NCBI GenBank assembly: GCA_963764805.1
Contig: CAVXUB010000001.1
Span: 124,001-188,000, forward strand
Origin: CAVXUB01 sp963764805
GTDB taxonomy: Bacteria; Actinomycetota; Acidimicrobiia; Acidimicrobiales; Bog-793
Length of the DNA stretch: 64,000 nucleotides
Direction: 5' to 3'
The notes under the pieces were generated by a model. The model searched no databases and was not told where the DNA came from. It saw nothing but the letters and a program-made list of their open reading frames with translations. The position numbers were made by a program, and so were the translations under genes. Positions 36,726 to 47,162 of the stretch are shown one piece after another (the first letter of the stretch is position 1; each line of letters begins with the position of its first letter).

Positions 36726-37865
36726 TCAGGCGTCGACGACGTGAAGCGAGTGGTCAGCAGTGTTGCAGGTGATCGGCCCGTCCGCACCTGCGACGACGAT
36801 GTCCTCGATCCGAGCGCCGTGCAGGCCGGCGAGGTAGATGCCCGGTTCGACCGAGAAGGCATGCCCCTGCACCAGGGGGGTCCTGTTGCCGGCGACGAGG
36901 TACGGATCTTCGTGCTCCTCGATCCCGATGCCATGGCCGATGCGGTGGATGAACGCCTCGCCGTAGCCGGCGGCCGAGATGATGTCGCGGCCGATGGCGT
37001 CCACCTCTTGGCAGGTGGCGCCGACCACTGCGCCCTCGACGGCAGCCCGCTGGGCCGCCTCCAGCACCTCGTAGAGCTCCCTGAAACCCGCCGGCGGCTC
37101 TCCAGTCACCACTGTCCTCGTGATGTCGGAGCAGTAGCCGACGTCCCCGTCGAGGTGAAGGGTGCCGCCGAAGTCGCACACGACCGGCTCACCGGCGCCG
37201 ATCAAGCGCTCGCCCGGCTCGTGGTGCGGGCTCGCCGAGTTGGGACCGCTGCCGACGATGGCGAAGTTGACCTTGGCATGCCCCTCTTCGACCAGCCTCT
37301 CGCCGAGCTCGCGCGAGACATCCTTCTCCCGCCGACCGATGAGCGGGATCTCACCCCCGAGCAGAGCCGCCGCCACCCGATCAGCCGCCGCGCCGGCTGC
37401 GCGCAGCGCCTCGATCTCGTGAGCGTCCTTCACCGCCCGGATGGGCCCGGTGACCGAGGAGGCAGGTTGCCAGTCTCTGCCGTCGAGGGCGCCCTGCAGC
37501 GCCAGCAGCGGCGCCGCCCAGCACCGGTCGGATACACCGAGCACCCGCCGCCGCCCCACCAGATCGGCGACGATCCGGACCGGATCCTCCGTCTCAGCCC
37601 AGGGCCGCATGCAGAACAGCCTGCTGTCGTGCGCCACCCGGGGCGCCTCCAGCTGGGGGACGACGAGCGTCGCCTCGTCGTCGACCGGGAGCACGAGCAT
37701 CGTCAGCCGCTCGAGCGGCATCGCCTCGTAGCCGCAGAGCCAGGGAAGGTCGGCGCCGATCGAGAGGAGCAGCACCTCGACGTCGCGCTCACGCATGGCG
37801 TCGCGCACGCGGGCCATGCGGGCCCCCCTCGCCAGCACAGGATCCATGCGGCTCTCAACGGTCAT
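36726..37865 (-). CDS. M24-family Xaa-Pro aminopeptidase-like protein
   Basis: A 379-residue creatinase/prolidase-fold peptidase. The dimetal ligands are visible: VVCDFGGTLHLDGDVGYCSD (two Asp), HRIGHGIGIEEHEDP (His), VEPGIYLAGLHGARIED (two Glu). The N-terminal creatinase domain (residues about 15-140) is present. The ATG at 37865 overlaps the LipB-LipA stop by 4 bp, so it is the fourth gene of the lpd-E2-lipBA operon. It cleaves peptides with Pro in the second position if typical; a link to lipoate metabolism is unclear. Confidence 0.9.
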   Translation of the reverse strand: MTVESRMDPVLARGARMARVRDAMRERDVEVLLLSIGADLPWLCGYEAMPLERLTMLVLPVDDEATLVVPQLEAPRVAHDSRLFCMRPWAETEDPVRIVADLVGRRRVLGVSDRCWAAPLLALQGALDGRDWQPASSVTGPIRAVKDAHEIEALRAAGAAADRVAAALLGGEIPLIGRREKDVSRELGERLVEEGHAKVNFAIVGSGPNSASPHHEPGERLIGAGEPVVCDFGGTLHLDGDVGYCSDITRTVVTGEPPAGFRELYEVLEAAQRAAVEGAVVGATCQEVDAIGRDIISAAGYGEAFIHRIGHGIGIEEHEDPYLVAGNRTPLVQGHAFSVEPGIYLAGLHGARIEDIVVAGADGPITCNTADHSLHVVDA

Positions 37866-39532
37866 CGACGCGCTCCCATCTCGACATCCACCGGCGTTGC
37901 CATTCCTGCTCCCGCTGCGGCTGCGGCCTCGCGCGCATGGAAGGACGACCGGGTCAGGGGAGACGCCTGCACGTGGGCAAACCCCATCGCCGCCGCCTCC
38001 GCACGCAGCTCCTCGAACTCCTCGGGCGTCCACCACCTCACCACGGGCAGGTGGGCTGCGCTCGGTCGCAGGTACTGGCCGAGCGTGACGATGTCGACCC
38101 CGACCGCCCGCAGGTCCGTGAGAGCCCCCAGCACTTCCGGCTTCGTTTCACCCATCCCGAGGATGATGCCCGACTTGATCGTGAGCCCGGCCTTTGCGGC
38201 CCGGGCGAGCACGGCGAGGCTACGGGCGTACGAGGCGGAGGGACGGACTGCTCGTTGCAGCCTGAGCACGGTCTCCAGGTTGTGGTTGAGCACGTCCGGC
38301 CGCGCGTCGTAGATCACGTCGAGCGACGCCGGGTCACCCTTGCAGTCCGGGATCAGAACCTCGACCGTGGTCCCGGGACGCCGCCGGCGGATCGCCTCGA
38401 TCGTCTCGGCGAAGGCGCCCGCCCCTCCGTCGGCCAGGTCGTCTCGGGCCACGGCGGTGACGACGGCATGCGCCAGCCCCATCCGCTCGACTGCCTCCGC
38501 CACCCTGCCCGGCTCCTCGTGGTCGAGTGGCAACGGGTGACGGGTGTCGACGAGGCAGAAGCCACAGGCCCTCGTGCAGCGCTCGCCGTTGATCATGAAC
38601 GTGGCCGTCCCGTCCGCCCAGCACTCGAAGATGTTCGGGCAGCCTGCCTCCTCGCAGACGGTGACGAGGTTCAGCTCTCGCATCGACCGCTTCAAGGAGG
38701 CGAACTGAGCTCCCATGTGCGTCCCGACGCGCAGCCATTGCGGCTTGCGGGCATTGATCTCGACGCCTGAACGCGGGTCTACCCCGGCGGCAGCGAGCCG
38801 ACGCTGCAGCGGCGTCGCCAGCCGCACCTCGACCGCACCGGCGGCAGCGGTCGCGTCCTGCCGCTCGACCTTGCCGATGCCGAAGATAGGGCCCGCCAGC
38901 CTCGTCACCGCGTCCACCACCGCCCGCATGGTGACCTCGATCCCCTCGCGACGCAGCGATGTGACCCTCTTGTCGGGGATCCCGCAGGGGACGATGTGCT
39001 CGAACATCGCCTCGTCCGGAGAGACGTTGAGGGCGAAACCGTGCATCGAGCGGCCACGGCTCACCCTCACGCCGATCGCGCAGATCTTGCGCGGATCGGG
39101 ACCGTCCGGATCGACCCAGACCCCCGGGTAGCCGTGCAGGCGCCCGCAGCCGGGAAGCCCGAGATCCGCCAGCACTTCGATCACCAGTTGCTCGATCCGG
39201 TGGACGTGCGTAGGGATCGCATCGGTCGCCATCTCCACCGTCAGGATCGGATAACCCACGAGCTGGCCGGGGCCGTGGTAGGTGATGTCCCCGCCCCGGT
39301 CGGTGTGCACGAGCTCCGCCCCGACGGCGGCGGGATCGGCAAGGAGGTGCTCGCCCTTGGCGCGCACTCCGAGCGTGTACACGTGCGGGTGCTCGAGCAG
39401 CAGCAGGTACTCCCCCTCCTTGCGCTCGAACAGCGCTCGCTGGAGGGCATGAGCGTCCCGGTAGCGGACGCGGCCCAGCCAGCGGACCCGAAGGGGACCG
39501 CTGCGGCGCGGCGCTCGTGGGGCCCGGCTCAA
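37862..39532 (-). CDS. Fused octanoyltransferase-lipoyl synthase (LipB-LipA)
   Basis: One uninterrupted frame of 556 residues joins both lipoate enzymes. The first ~220 residues are LipB: RGGDITYHGPGQLVGYP and KICAIGVRVSRG with the acyl-Cys, plus HGFALNV. The rest is LipA, a radical SAM protein: CEEAGCPNIFECW supplies the auxiliary cluster cysteines, CTRACGFCLVDT the radical SAM cluster, and SSFHA the C-terminal Ser ligand. The TTG at 39532 follows GAGAAGG at good spacing, 13 bp after the E2 stop. It would move octanoate from ACP to E2 and insert sulfur. Each domain keeps all its key residues. Confidence 0.92.
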   Translation of the reverse strand: MSRAPRAPRRSGPLRVRWLGRVRYRDAHALQRALFERKEGEYLLLLEHPHVYTLGVRAKGEHLLADPAAVGAELVHTDRGGDITYHGPGQLVGYPILTVEMATDAIPTHVHRIEQLVIEVLADLGLPGCGRLHGYPGVWVDPDGPDPRKICAIGVRVSRGRSMHGFALNVSPDEAMFEHIVPCGIPDKRVTSLRREGIEVTMRAVVDAVTRLAGPIFGIGKVERQDATAAAGAVEVRLATPLQRRLAAAGVDPRSGVEINARKPQWLRVGTHMGAQFASLKRSMRELNLVTVCEEAGCPNIFECWADGTATFMINGERCTRACGFCLVDTRHPLPLDHEEPGRVAEAVERMGLAHAVVTAVARDDLADGGAGAFAETIEAIRRRRPGTTVEVLIPDCKGDPASLDVIYDARPDVLNHNLETVLRLQRAVRPSASYARSLAVLARAAKAGLTIKSGIILGMGETKPEVLGALTDLRAVGVDIVTLGQYLRPSAAHLPVVRWWTPEEFEELRAEAAAMGFAHVQASPLTRSSFHAREAAAAAGAGMATPVDVEMGARR

Positions 39533-39545
39533 GCGGAGCGCCTTC

Positions 39546-41052
39546 TCAGAGCTCGGCAGCCCAGTCGCGGGTCTCGATGACCCGCGCCACGTCCCGCACG
39601 AAGGCCGAAGCGTAGGCACCGTCGACGGCACGATGGTCGAACGAGAGCGCCAGCATGCCGACCGAGTGGATGGCGATCGACTCGCTGCCGTCGGGCAGGG
39701 TGACGACGACGGGGCGGCGCTTCACGCCGTCGGTCGAGAGGATCGCCACCTGCGGCTGGTTGATGATCGGGGCCGTGATGAACGTCCCGAACGGGCCGGG
39801 GTTGGTGATCGTGAACGTGCCGCCCGAGATGTCGTCGGCCGAGAGCTTGCGGGTGCGGGCCCTCGACGCCAGGTCGGATACTGCACGGGCGATCCCGCGC
39901 AGCGACTGGCTGTCCGCGTAGTGCAGCACCGGGGCGATCAGCCCCTGCTGGTCGAGATCGACAGCGAAACCCAGATGGATGTCCCGGTGCACCACCAGCG
40001 CGTCCTCGCCGACCGAGGCGTTGAGGTGCGGGTAGGACCTGAGCACCTCGATGACCGCCCGTGCCACGAAGGGAAGGTAGGTGAGCGACATCCCTTCCTC
40101 GGCGCGGAACCGCTCCTTGTTCGCGCGCCGCACGCGCTCCACGTTCTCGTAGTCCGCCTCGGTGGCCACCAGGGTATGGGCGGATGTCGCCTTCGAGCGC
40201 ACCATGTGCTCGGCCGTCCGGCGGCGGATGTTCGTGAACGGGACGATCTCGTCCCGCTGTCCGCCTGCTGCGGGCGGGAAGCTGCGCGGTGCGGGAGCCT
40301 GCTGGCCGGCTGCTGCCGGCGCCGATGCAGCGCAGGTGCGTGCAGGTGCAGGCTGCAGGTGCTGGACCCCCGCCGGCGGCTCTCGTGTCGATGTAGGACA
40401 GCACGTCGCCGCGCGTGATGCGGCCGCCGGCGCCCGTGCCGCGGAGAGCTGATGGATCGATCCGGTTCTCCTCGATCAGCTTGCGCACGACCGGCGACAG
40501 GACGAGGCCGGCACGCCCTGACCCGTCGCCCTCGGCGTCGGCCGCCTGCGCCTGCCCCTGCTCAGGTTGCACGTCAGCGGGCTGTGGCTGAGCGGGGGGC
40601 TGCGGTTCGGCTGGCTGTTCGGCCGCCGTCGCCCGCGGTGCGGGAGGAGCCTGCTGCTCCTCGGCCGCCGGGGCTGCCGCCTCCTGCGCCACCTGCGCGG
40701 CCGGGGCCTCCGGAGCGGCCGCGGCCTCCGCCGCCGGAGCCTCATCCTGGGCCGCCGGCTCGGCAACCGCCGGAGCAACTTCCGATTGCGACGGGGCGGA
40801 CCCGTTGGCCGCCGGCGGCTGGTCCGAGATGACGGCGATCTTCGTGCCGACATCAACGGTGGCGCCCTCCGGGACCAATAGCTCGCTCACGTAGCCCCCC
40901 ACGGACGAAGGGACCTCGGAGTCCACCTTGTCTGTGGAGACCTCGAACAGCGGCTCGTCGACGGCGATCGGGTCCCCGACGCCTTTCAGCCAGCGGATGA
41001 TCGTCCCCTCGGTGACCGTCTCCCCCAGCTGGGGCATGGCGATCTCAGCCAA
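39546..41052 (-). CDS. 2-oxoacid dehydrogenase E2, dihydrolipoamide acyltransferase (one frameshift)
   Basis: Core acyltransferase of the pyruvate or 2-oxoglutarate dehydrogenase complex. The lipoyl domain (FEVSTDKVDSEVPS with the lipoyl Lys) is followed by a long Ala/Pro/Glu linker, the E3-binding domain LSPVVRKLIEENRIDPSAL and the catalytic domain ending SFDHRAVDGAYASAF. The frame changes in the linker between about 40310 and 40380, beside a C5 run. It is about 500 residues if joined. It overlaps lpd by 8 bp at its start and precedes lipBA by 13 bp. AceE at 52488 is the likely E1, supporting a pyruvate complex. Confidence 0.9.
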
Positions 41053-42477
41053 CGTGCAATCCCCTTCCCGTTAGTGCCAGCACCGTCTCCCCGAAAGCCT
41101 CGGACAGCGACGGGTGCGGTTGGATGTACTGGGCCACCTCGTCCGGCGTCGCTTCCCAGTTGATGGCGAGATACCCGGCGCCGAGCTGTTCTGTCACCCA
41201 GGGACCCACCATGTGGACACCGAGCAGCCGGCCGGCCCGCCCGTCGGGGAGCTTCTCGCAGATCACCTTCACGACACCGTCGGTCTCCCCGACGATCCTC
41301 GCCCTCGAGTTTCCGCCGAACGGGTCCTTCTTCACGACGACTTCGATCCCGGCCGACTTGGCGCTCTCCTCGGTCATGCCGGCGAAGGCGACCTCGGGAT
41401 GGCAGTAGATGCACCACGGCACGGCGCCGTAGTCGACAGGCACGGCGGGCTCGCCCAGGATCTGCTTGACGATGAGGATCGCCTCGGCGAAGCCGACGTG
41501 CGCCAGCTGCGGCGTCGCCACGACGTCGCCGAGCGGCGAAGATGCCGTCGGCGCCGGTGCGCATCCACTCGTCCACGACCACGAAACCACGCCCGTCGAT
41601 CTGCACGCCGGTGCCCTCGGCGAGGAGGTCGTCGGTGAGCGGGCGACGGCCGACGGAGACGACGACCGCGTCTGCCTGCACGGTCTGACCCTCGCCGAAG
41701 CTGACCACCGTGCCGCCGTCGGACGGTTCGTGACCGGTGACCGACACGCCGGTGTGGACGACGATGCCACGCTTCTTGAACGAGCGCACCACGACCTCGG
41801 CGACGTCCCGGTCGCATCCAGGGAGGATCTTCGGCAGCGCCTCCAAGAGCGTCACCTGGACGCCGAGGTCGGACATCATCGAAGCGAACTCGCAGCCGAT
41901 GGCCCCGCCCCCGATCACCACCACGGAGCCCGGCAGCTTGTCCAGCTCGAGCACCTCGTCCGAGGTCAGCACGTATCTGCCGTCGATCTCGAAGCCCGGA
42001 ATCGTCCGTGGCACAGAGCCGGTCGGCGATCAGCACGTCCTTGCCGGTGATCCGCTGGACGGCACCGTCGGGGCCGGTCACCTCGACGACCTTGCCTTCG
42101 AGCAGCCTGCCGCGGCCGTTGAAGGTCACGACCTTGCGCCGGGCGAGCAGACCTTGCAGTCCCTTGAACAGCTGCTCGACCACCTTGCGCTTGCGGTCGA
42201 GGCTGACCGAGAACTCGATCGTCGGCTGGCCGGCGTTGATCCCGAACTCCTTGGCCTCCGCCACCGTCCGGTAGACCGACGCCGTCTCGAGGAACTCCTT
42301 TGCGGGCACGCAGCCGCGGTGCAGGCAGGTCCCCCCCACCTTGTCCATCTCGACGAGGCCTACCGTCAGCCCGGCGGCGCCGGCGTACAGGGCGGCCGCG
42401 TAGCCACCCGGGCCGCCGCCGATGATCACGAGATCGAACTGCGACGCAGTCTCGGACTGGTCGGGCGTACGGACCAC
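41045..42477 (-). CDS. Dihydrolipoyl dehydrogenase (two frameshifts)
   Basis: E3 flavoprotein reoxidising dihydrolipoamide. FAD motif VIIGGGPGGYAAALYAG, redox disulfide GGTCLHRGCVPAKE, NAD motif VVIGGGAIGCEFASMM, the second FAD region, and the dimer-domain active site FGETVLALTGRGLH are in order but over three frames. HPSLSEAF supplies the catalytic His/Glu. Slips are near 42020-42026 (extra G) and 41531-41537. Restored length is about 476 residues, typical. GTG 42477 is the likely start. It is the first gene of the operon. Confidence 0.9.
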
Positions 42478-42669
42478 CTCCCACCTGGAATCGACCCGGC
42501 CTCCGGAGCCGGGCGCGCCGGCGTCGTTGCCGGGACGTGCGCGTCAATCTAATGGCCTGGAGATGGGTGCTCCGACGGTGCTCGGGCGACCTCCCATCCA
42601 CCAGCTACCCGCTCGCACTCGCTACCTTCGCGCGATGACAGTTGCGGCGGCAGGCGCGGCGGAGAAGTC

Positions 42670-43842
42670 ATGAACGAGCCTCTTCATCGGTCGAACAACA
42701 GTCGACGTTTCGACGTGCGCAACTGGCGGCGCAATCAGCAGGTGGCCGCCGGCATAGTCGCCGCCCTCTTCGTCGCCGCCATCGTGGCGGGGCTCGCTGT
42801 GGGACTCTCCGGATCGCCGCACCGACCGGCCGCAGCGGACAAGCGAGGAACGAGCAGCTCGAGTGTCCCCGCCAGCAACACCGGCGCGGCGCCGAGCAGC
42901 ACGCTCCCACACAAGCCGTCGACGAACTGCCCCCTGACCGGAGTGCCGGCGCCCGGTCACGTCGTCCCGCAACGCCCCGCACTGGCGGTCAAGGTCGGCA
43001 ACGATCCCAACGCCCGCCCGCAGAGCGGTCTGGAGGACGCCGACATCGTCGTCGACACGCTCGCTGAGGGCGGGATCGTGCGTTACATCGCCATCTTCCA
43101 GTGCCACACGTCCCCCGCCGTCGGCCCGATCCGCTCGGTCCGCTGGACCGACTGGCACATCCTGCAGGAGCTCGGGCACGTGGACCTGGCCTTCGTGCAC
43201 GGCATCGACCCGGACGTCAACACCGTCAAGTCGCTCCCGTGGATCTGCGATCTCGACGAGTTCAGCCACGGAGGCGCCTACTTCGACAACCCCAACAGGG
43301 TGGCGCCCGAGGCGACCTATGCGTCCACCGCCGCCCTCTGGGCCAGCTGCCCGAAGCGCTCCGCTCCGCCGCCCCTGTTCACCTACTCTGCTGCGCCACC
43401 CGCCGGCGGGGTGCCCGTCTCCCAGGTCGAGCTCGTCTACAACGGATACGAGTCCGACGTGATCTGGCAGTGGAGCGCCGCCAAGCACGCCTGGCTGCAC
43501 GCCTACCGGGAGGGGGGCGCCGTCGTCCCCGACCTCGACGACCAGGGCATCCGGCTGAGCGCCACCAACGTCGTGATCGAAGAGGTGAAGATCACGGTCG
43601 GGCCCTACAGCGAGTCGCCGGGCGGCCCGGGAGACCAGGAGTCGCAGACGGTTGGCTCGGGGAGGGCGTGGATCCTGCGCGGCGGGCGGGCCTACGAGGT
43701 CACCTGGAAGCGACCGGCGCTCGGCGACATCACCAGGTACATCGGCGCCAACGGCAAGCAGATCGCACTGCAGCCGGGCACCACGTGGCTCGAGCTCTAC
43801 CCGACCTCACCCACGGCACCGCCGCCCGCGTTCACGCACTAG
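42670..43842 (+). CDS. DUF3048 (YerB-like) secreted or membrane-anchored protein
   Basis: A 390-residue protein with one N-terminal membrane helix (residues about 25-45) and a Ser/Thr-rich linker. The DUF3048 domain follows, with RPALAVKVGNDPNARPQSGL, DADIVVDTLAEGGIVRYIAI and VGPIRSVRWTDW as hallmarks. The C-terminal part also matches the DUF3048 C-terminal domain. The ATG at 42670 follows GGAGAAG. YerB-like proteins are exported; their role is poorly defined. Confidence 0.85.
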   Translation: MNEPLHRSNNSRRFDVRNWRRNQQVAAGIVAALFVAAIVAGLAVGLSGSPHRPAAADKRGTSSSSVPASNTGAAPSSTLPHKPSTNCPLTGVPAPGHVVPQRPALAVKVGNDPNARPQSGLEDADIVVDTLAEGGIVRYIAIFQCHTSPAVGPIRSVRWTDWHILQELGHVDLAFVHGIDPDVNTVKSLPWICDLDEFSHGGAYFDNPNRVAPEATYASTAALWASCPKRSAPPPLFTYSAAPPAGGVPVSQVELVYNGYESDVIWQWSAAKHAWLHAYREGGAVVPDLDDQGIRLSATNVVIEEVKITVGPYSESPGGPGDQESQTVGSGRAWILRGGRAYEVTWKRPALGDITRYIGANGKQIALQPGTTWLELYPTSPTAPPPAFTH

Positions 43843-43851
43843 GACGCGCCT

Positions 43852-45294
43852 TCAGTACGAGCGGCCGAACAGCAGCCGCCGGTCGTAACCGGATGGCTTG
43901 CAGCACCAGGCGCAGTCCCCGCTCTCGATCTCTCCTTCCAGCGGGATGCAGCGAGGGGTGGCCGTCGTGGCGAGCTTGATGTCGTCCTCGCACTCGGGCC
44001 TGCCGCAGTGCAGCATCGAGGCAAAACCCTTCGCCACCGCCTCCACCACCTCCTCCCGGCTCCCGGCCGGCGCGATCCGCTCGTCGCGGAAGGACCGGGC
44101 TCGATCCAACAGGCTCGTCTGGAACGCCTCCAGCATCGGCGGGAGAACCGAAGCAACCTCGTCCAGCGGTATCCGCTCCTTCTCGCCACCGAGCCGGGAG
44201 GCGAGTGTGACGACACCGGCGGCGAGGTCGCGCGGCCCGAGCTCGAGACGGAGGGGCGCGCCCTTCATCTCCCAGTCGTTGAACTTGAAGCCGGCCGAGA
44301 GGTTCGTCCGCGTGTCGATGCGCACCCGCAGTCCTGCCTGGCGCACCAGGTCCGCCAGGCGCTCGGCGGCGGCAACGACCTCGGGAAGGTCGTCCTCGCG
44401 CCCGATGGGGACGATCACGACCTGGTAAGGCGCCAAGCGGGGAGGCAGGATCAGGCCCTTGTCGTCGCCATGGGTCATCACCACGCCACCGATCATGCGG
44501 GCGCTCATCCCCCACGATGTGGTGTGGCAGTACTCCTCGACGCCGGCGGCCGAGGTGTACTTGATGTCGAAGGCCCGGGCGAAGTTCGTTCCGAGGTAGT
44601 GCGAGGTGCCCGCCTGCAGCGCCCGCCCGTCGCGCATCATGCCCTCGATCGTGTACGTGCGGGCCGCCCCCGCGAAGCGCTCGCCGGCTGTCTTCTCACC
44701 GGCCAGCACAGGGATCGCCGCCACGTCGCGGGCGGTCTCCTCGTAGAAGGAGAGGGCGAGCATCGTCTCGGCCATCGCGTCTTGCTCGTCGGCGTGTGCG
44801 GTGTGGCCCTCCTGCCAGAGGAACTCGGTGGTGCGCAGGAACAGCCGGGGCCGCAGCTCCCAGCGCACGACATTGGCCCACTGGTTGATCAGCAGGGGCA
44901 GGTCCCGGTATGAGCTGATCCAGCGGCTGTAGGCCTCGCCGACCAGCGTCTCGGAGGTGGGGCGCACGACGATCGGCTCGTCCAGCTCCTTGCCACCGGC
45001 GATCGTCACCACCGCCAGCTCCGGCGCGAACCCTTCGACGTGCTCGGCCTCCCGCCGCAGATGTCCCTCCGGGATGAAGAGCGGGAACGAAGCGTTCTCG
45101 TGGCCGGTGGCCTTGATGCGGGCGTCGAGCTCGGACTGGAGGAGCTCCCAGATGCGGTAGCCGTACGGGCGGATGATCATCGTGCCCTTCACCGGCCCGC
45201 GGTCCGCCAGCTCCGCACGGAGCACGACATCCTGGTACCAGTCGGAGAAGCTCTCGCTCTGCGGGGTTACGGCCCGCTCGTCCCGCTTTGCCAT
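43852..45294 (-). CDS. proS: Prolyl-tRNA synthetase, archaeal/eukaryotic-type
   Basis: Class II synthetase of 480 residues of the type lacking the bacterial editing insert. Motif 2 region RWELRPRLFLRTTEFLWQEG, VRPTSETLVGEAYSRWI and motif 3-type GMSARMIGGVVMTHGDDKGL are present. The C-terminal zinc domain shows CGRPEC and CAWCC, ending in GRSY as usual for this type. Start ATG 45294; the preceding in-frame TTG is less likely. Convergent with the DUF3048 gene, nine bases apart. Confidence 0.96.
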   Translation of the reverse strand: MAKRDERAVTPQSESFSDWYQDVVLRAELADRGPVKGTMIIRPYGYRIWELLQSELDARIKATGHENASFPLFIPEGHLRREAEHVEGFAPELAVVTIAGGKELDEPIVVRPTSETLVGEAYSRWISSYRDLPLLINQWANVVRWELRPRLFLRTTEFLWQEGHTAHADEQDAMAETMLALSFYEETARDVAAIPVLAGEKTAGERFAGAARTYTIEGMMRDGRALQAGTSHYLGTNFARAFDIKYTSAAGVEEYCHTTSWGMSARMIGGVVMTHGDDKGLILPPRLAPYQVVIVPIGREDDLPEVVAAAERLADLVRQAGLRVRIDTRTNLSAGFKFNDWEMKGAPLRLELGPRDLAAGVVTLASRLGGEKERIPLDEVASVLPPMLEAFQTSLLDRARSFRDERIAPAGSREEVVEAVAKGFASMLHCGRPECEDDIKLATTATPRCIPLEGEIESGDCAWCCKPSGYDRRLLFGRSY

Positions 45295-45303
45295 CAAGCG
45301 AGA

Positions 45304-45912
45304 TTAGACGAGGCCGCGAGCCTCCAACACCGCCAGCACCTCGTGAGCCAGCTCTCGCGCCGTCCGGCCGTAGCCCATGAGCTCGACCTCCGGAGCCTCC
45401 GGCGGTTGGTAGGGGTCCGACACGCCGGTGAAGCTCGAGATCTCGCCCCTCCTCGCCCTCGCATAGAGGCCCTTCACGTCCCGCTTCTCGCACACCTCGA
45501 GGGGCGTCGCCATGTAGATCTCGACGAAGTCGAGCCCCGACTCCTCATTGCGCGCTCGGGTGCGCTTGCGGCCCTCTGCGTAGGGGCTGATCACCGCCAC
45601 CACCGCCAAGTGCCCCGTGAGCGCGAACAGGCGCGCCACCTCGCCGATGCGCCGCACGTTCTCCAGCCGATCCTCCTCGCTGAACCCGAGGTCGGCATTG
45701 AGTCCCTGGCGGATCTCGTCGCCGTCGATCTCGACGGCCCTGGCGCCGCGCTCGCGCAGCAACGCCATGAGCGCCCTGGCGACGCTCGACTTGCCCGCAC
45801 CGGAGAGGCCGGTGAACCAGATCGTGGCGCCCCGTGCAGCCGGCCGCGGGGCGCGGGCAACCAAGGCCTCGCCGGGCGCCTCCTCAGCGCCGGCCGGCCC
45901 GGCGGGGCTCAC
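45304..45912 (-). CDS. cysC: Adenylylsulfate kinase
   Basis: APS kinase making PAPS from APS and ATP. The P-loop is WFTGLSGAGKSSVARAL, followed by AVEIDGDEIRQGLNADLGFS and VIYMAT-like VEIYMATPLEVCEKRD. At 202 residues it is a stand-alone CysC. The GTG at 45912 overlaps the cysN stop (GTGA), making cysD-cysN-cysC a single coupled operon. The first 25 residues are Ala/Pro-rich. Confidence 0.95.
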   Translation of the reverse strand: MSPAGPAGAEEAPGEALVARAPRPAARGATIWFTGLSGAGKSSVARALMALLRERGARAVEIDGDEIRQGLNADLGFSEEDRLENVRRIGEVARLFALTGHLAVVAVISPYAEGRKRTRARNEESGLDFVEIYMATPLEVCEKRDVKGLYARARRGEISSFTGVSDPYQPPEAPEVELMGYGRTARELAHEVLAVLEARGLV

Positions 45913-47162
45913 CGAGTGGGGCCGAGGATCATCCCAGCGCCGACAGTGACGTTGGTCGACTCGTCCACGAGCACGAAGCTACCTGTTTCGCGATTGCGGC
46001 GGTATTCGTCGTAGAAGAGCGGGACCGTGGTGCGGATGTCGAGACGCCCGATCTCGTTCAGCTGCAGACCCGAGGCATCGCGGTCGCGGTGCAGAGTGTT
46101 GACGTCGAGCCGGTAGTGCAGCTCTCGCACGAGGGCGCGGGCCCAGCGCGTCGTCTGCTTGATGGCGTACTTGCCCCCCTCCACGAGCGGCTGCTCGGTC
46201 ATCCAGCAGACCATCGCCGTGATGTCCTGACCGACCGAGGTCTGGTTGTTCCGGTGGCAGATCATGTCGCCCCGGGAGATGTCGAGATCGTCGGCCAGCC
46301 GGACCACCACGGACATCGGTGAGAACGCCTCCTGCACAGGGCCGTCGGCGGTCTCGATGCTCTCGACGCGGGTGGTGAATCCCGACGGCAGGACCAGCAC
46401 CTCGTCACCCACCTCCAGCACGCCGCCAGACACCTTGCCGGCATAGCCGCGGTAGTCGTGCAGATCGTTGGAGATCGGGCGGATCACGCGCTGGATCGGG
46501 AAGCGGAGGTCGATCAGGTTCCGGTCGGACCCGATGTGAACCTCCTCCAGGTGGTGCAGCAGCGATGGCCCGTCGTACCAGGGCATGTCGACCGAGTGGT
46601 CGACGACGTTGTCGCCCTTCAGCGCCGAGAGCGGGATGAAGCTCAGGTCGGCGATCTCGAGGCGGGCCGCGAACTCCTTGAACTCTTCCTTGATCTGCTC
46701 GAAACGCCGCCTGTCGTAGTCCACGAGGTCCATCTTGTTGACGCACAGGACGAGGTGGGGGATGCGGAGCAACGAGGCGATGAAGGCGTGGCGGCGGGTC
46801 TGCTCGCAGATCCCGGTGCGGGCGTCGACGAGTACGAGCACCAGGTCCGCCGTCGAGCATCCCGTCACCATGTTGCGTGTGTGCTGGGTGTGCCCGGGGG
46901 TGTCGGCGATGATGAACTTGCGCTTGGGGGTGGCGAAGTAGCGGTAGGCGACGTCGATCGTGATCCCCTGCTCCCGCTCGGCGCGCAGGCCGTCCGTCAA
47001 GAGAGCGAGGTTCACGTACTCGTCGCCGTGCTGCATGCTCGAGCGTTCGACCGCCTCCAGCTGATCCTCGAAGATCTGCTTGGAGTCGTAAAGCAGGCGA
47101 CCGATGAGCGTCGACTTGCCATCGTCCACCGACCCCGATGTCGCGAAACGCAGCAACTCCAT
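45909..47162 (-). CDS. cysN: Sulfate adenylyltransferase large (GTPase) subunit
   Basis: EF-Tu-like GTPase subunit of ATP sulfurylase, 417 residues. G1 is SGSVDDGKSTLIGRLLYD, the switch region EREQGITIDVAYRYF, G3 DTPGHTQHT and G4 NKMDLVDY. The start overlaps the cysD stop by one base. The protein ends after the second beta-barrel without a fused CysC, which is encoded separately next. Confidence 0.96.
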   Translation of the reverse strand: MELLRFATSGSVDDGKSTLIGRLLYDSKQIFEDQLEAVERSSMQHGDEYVNLALLTDGLRAEREQGITIDVAYRYFATPKRKFIIADTPGHTQHTRNMVTGCSTADLVLVLVDARTGICEQTRRHAFIASLLRIPHLVLCVNKMDLVDYDRRRFEQIKEEFKEFAARLEIADLSFIPLSALKGDNVVDHSVDMPWYDGPSLLHHLEEVHIGSDRNLIDLRFPIQRVIRPISNDLHDYRGYAGKVSGGVLEVGDEVLVLPSGFTTRVESIETADGPVQEAFSPMSVVVRLADDLDISRGDMICHRNNQTSVGQDITAMVCWMTEQPLVEGGKYAIKQTTRWARALVRELHYRLDVNTLHRDRDASGLQLNEIGRLDIRTTVPLFYDEYRRNRETGSFVLVDESTNVTVGAGMILGPTR

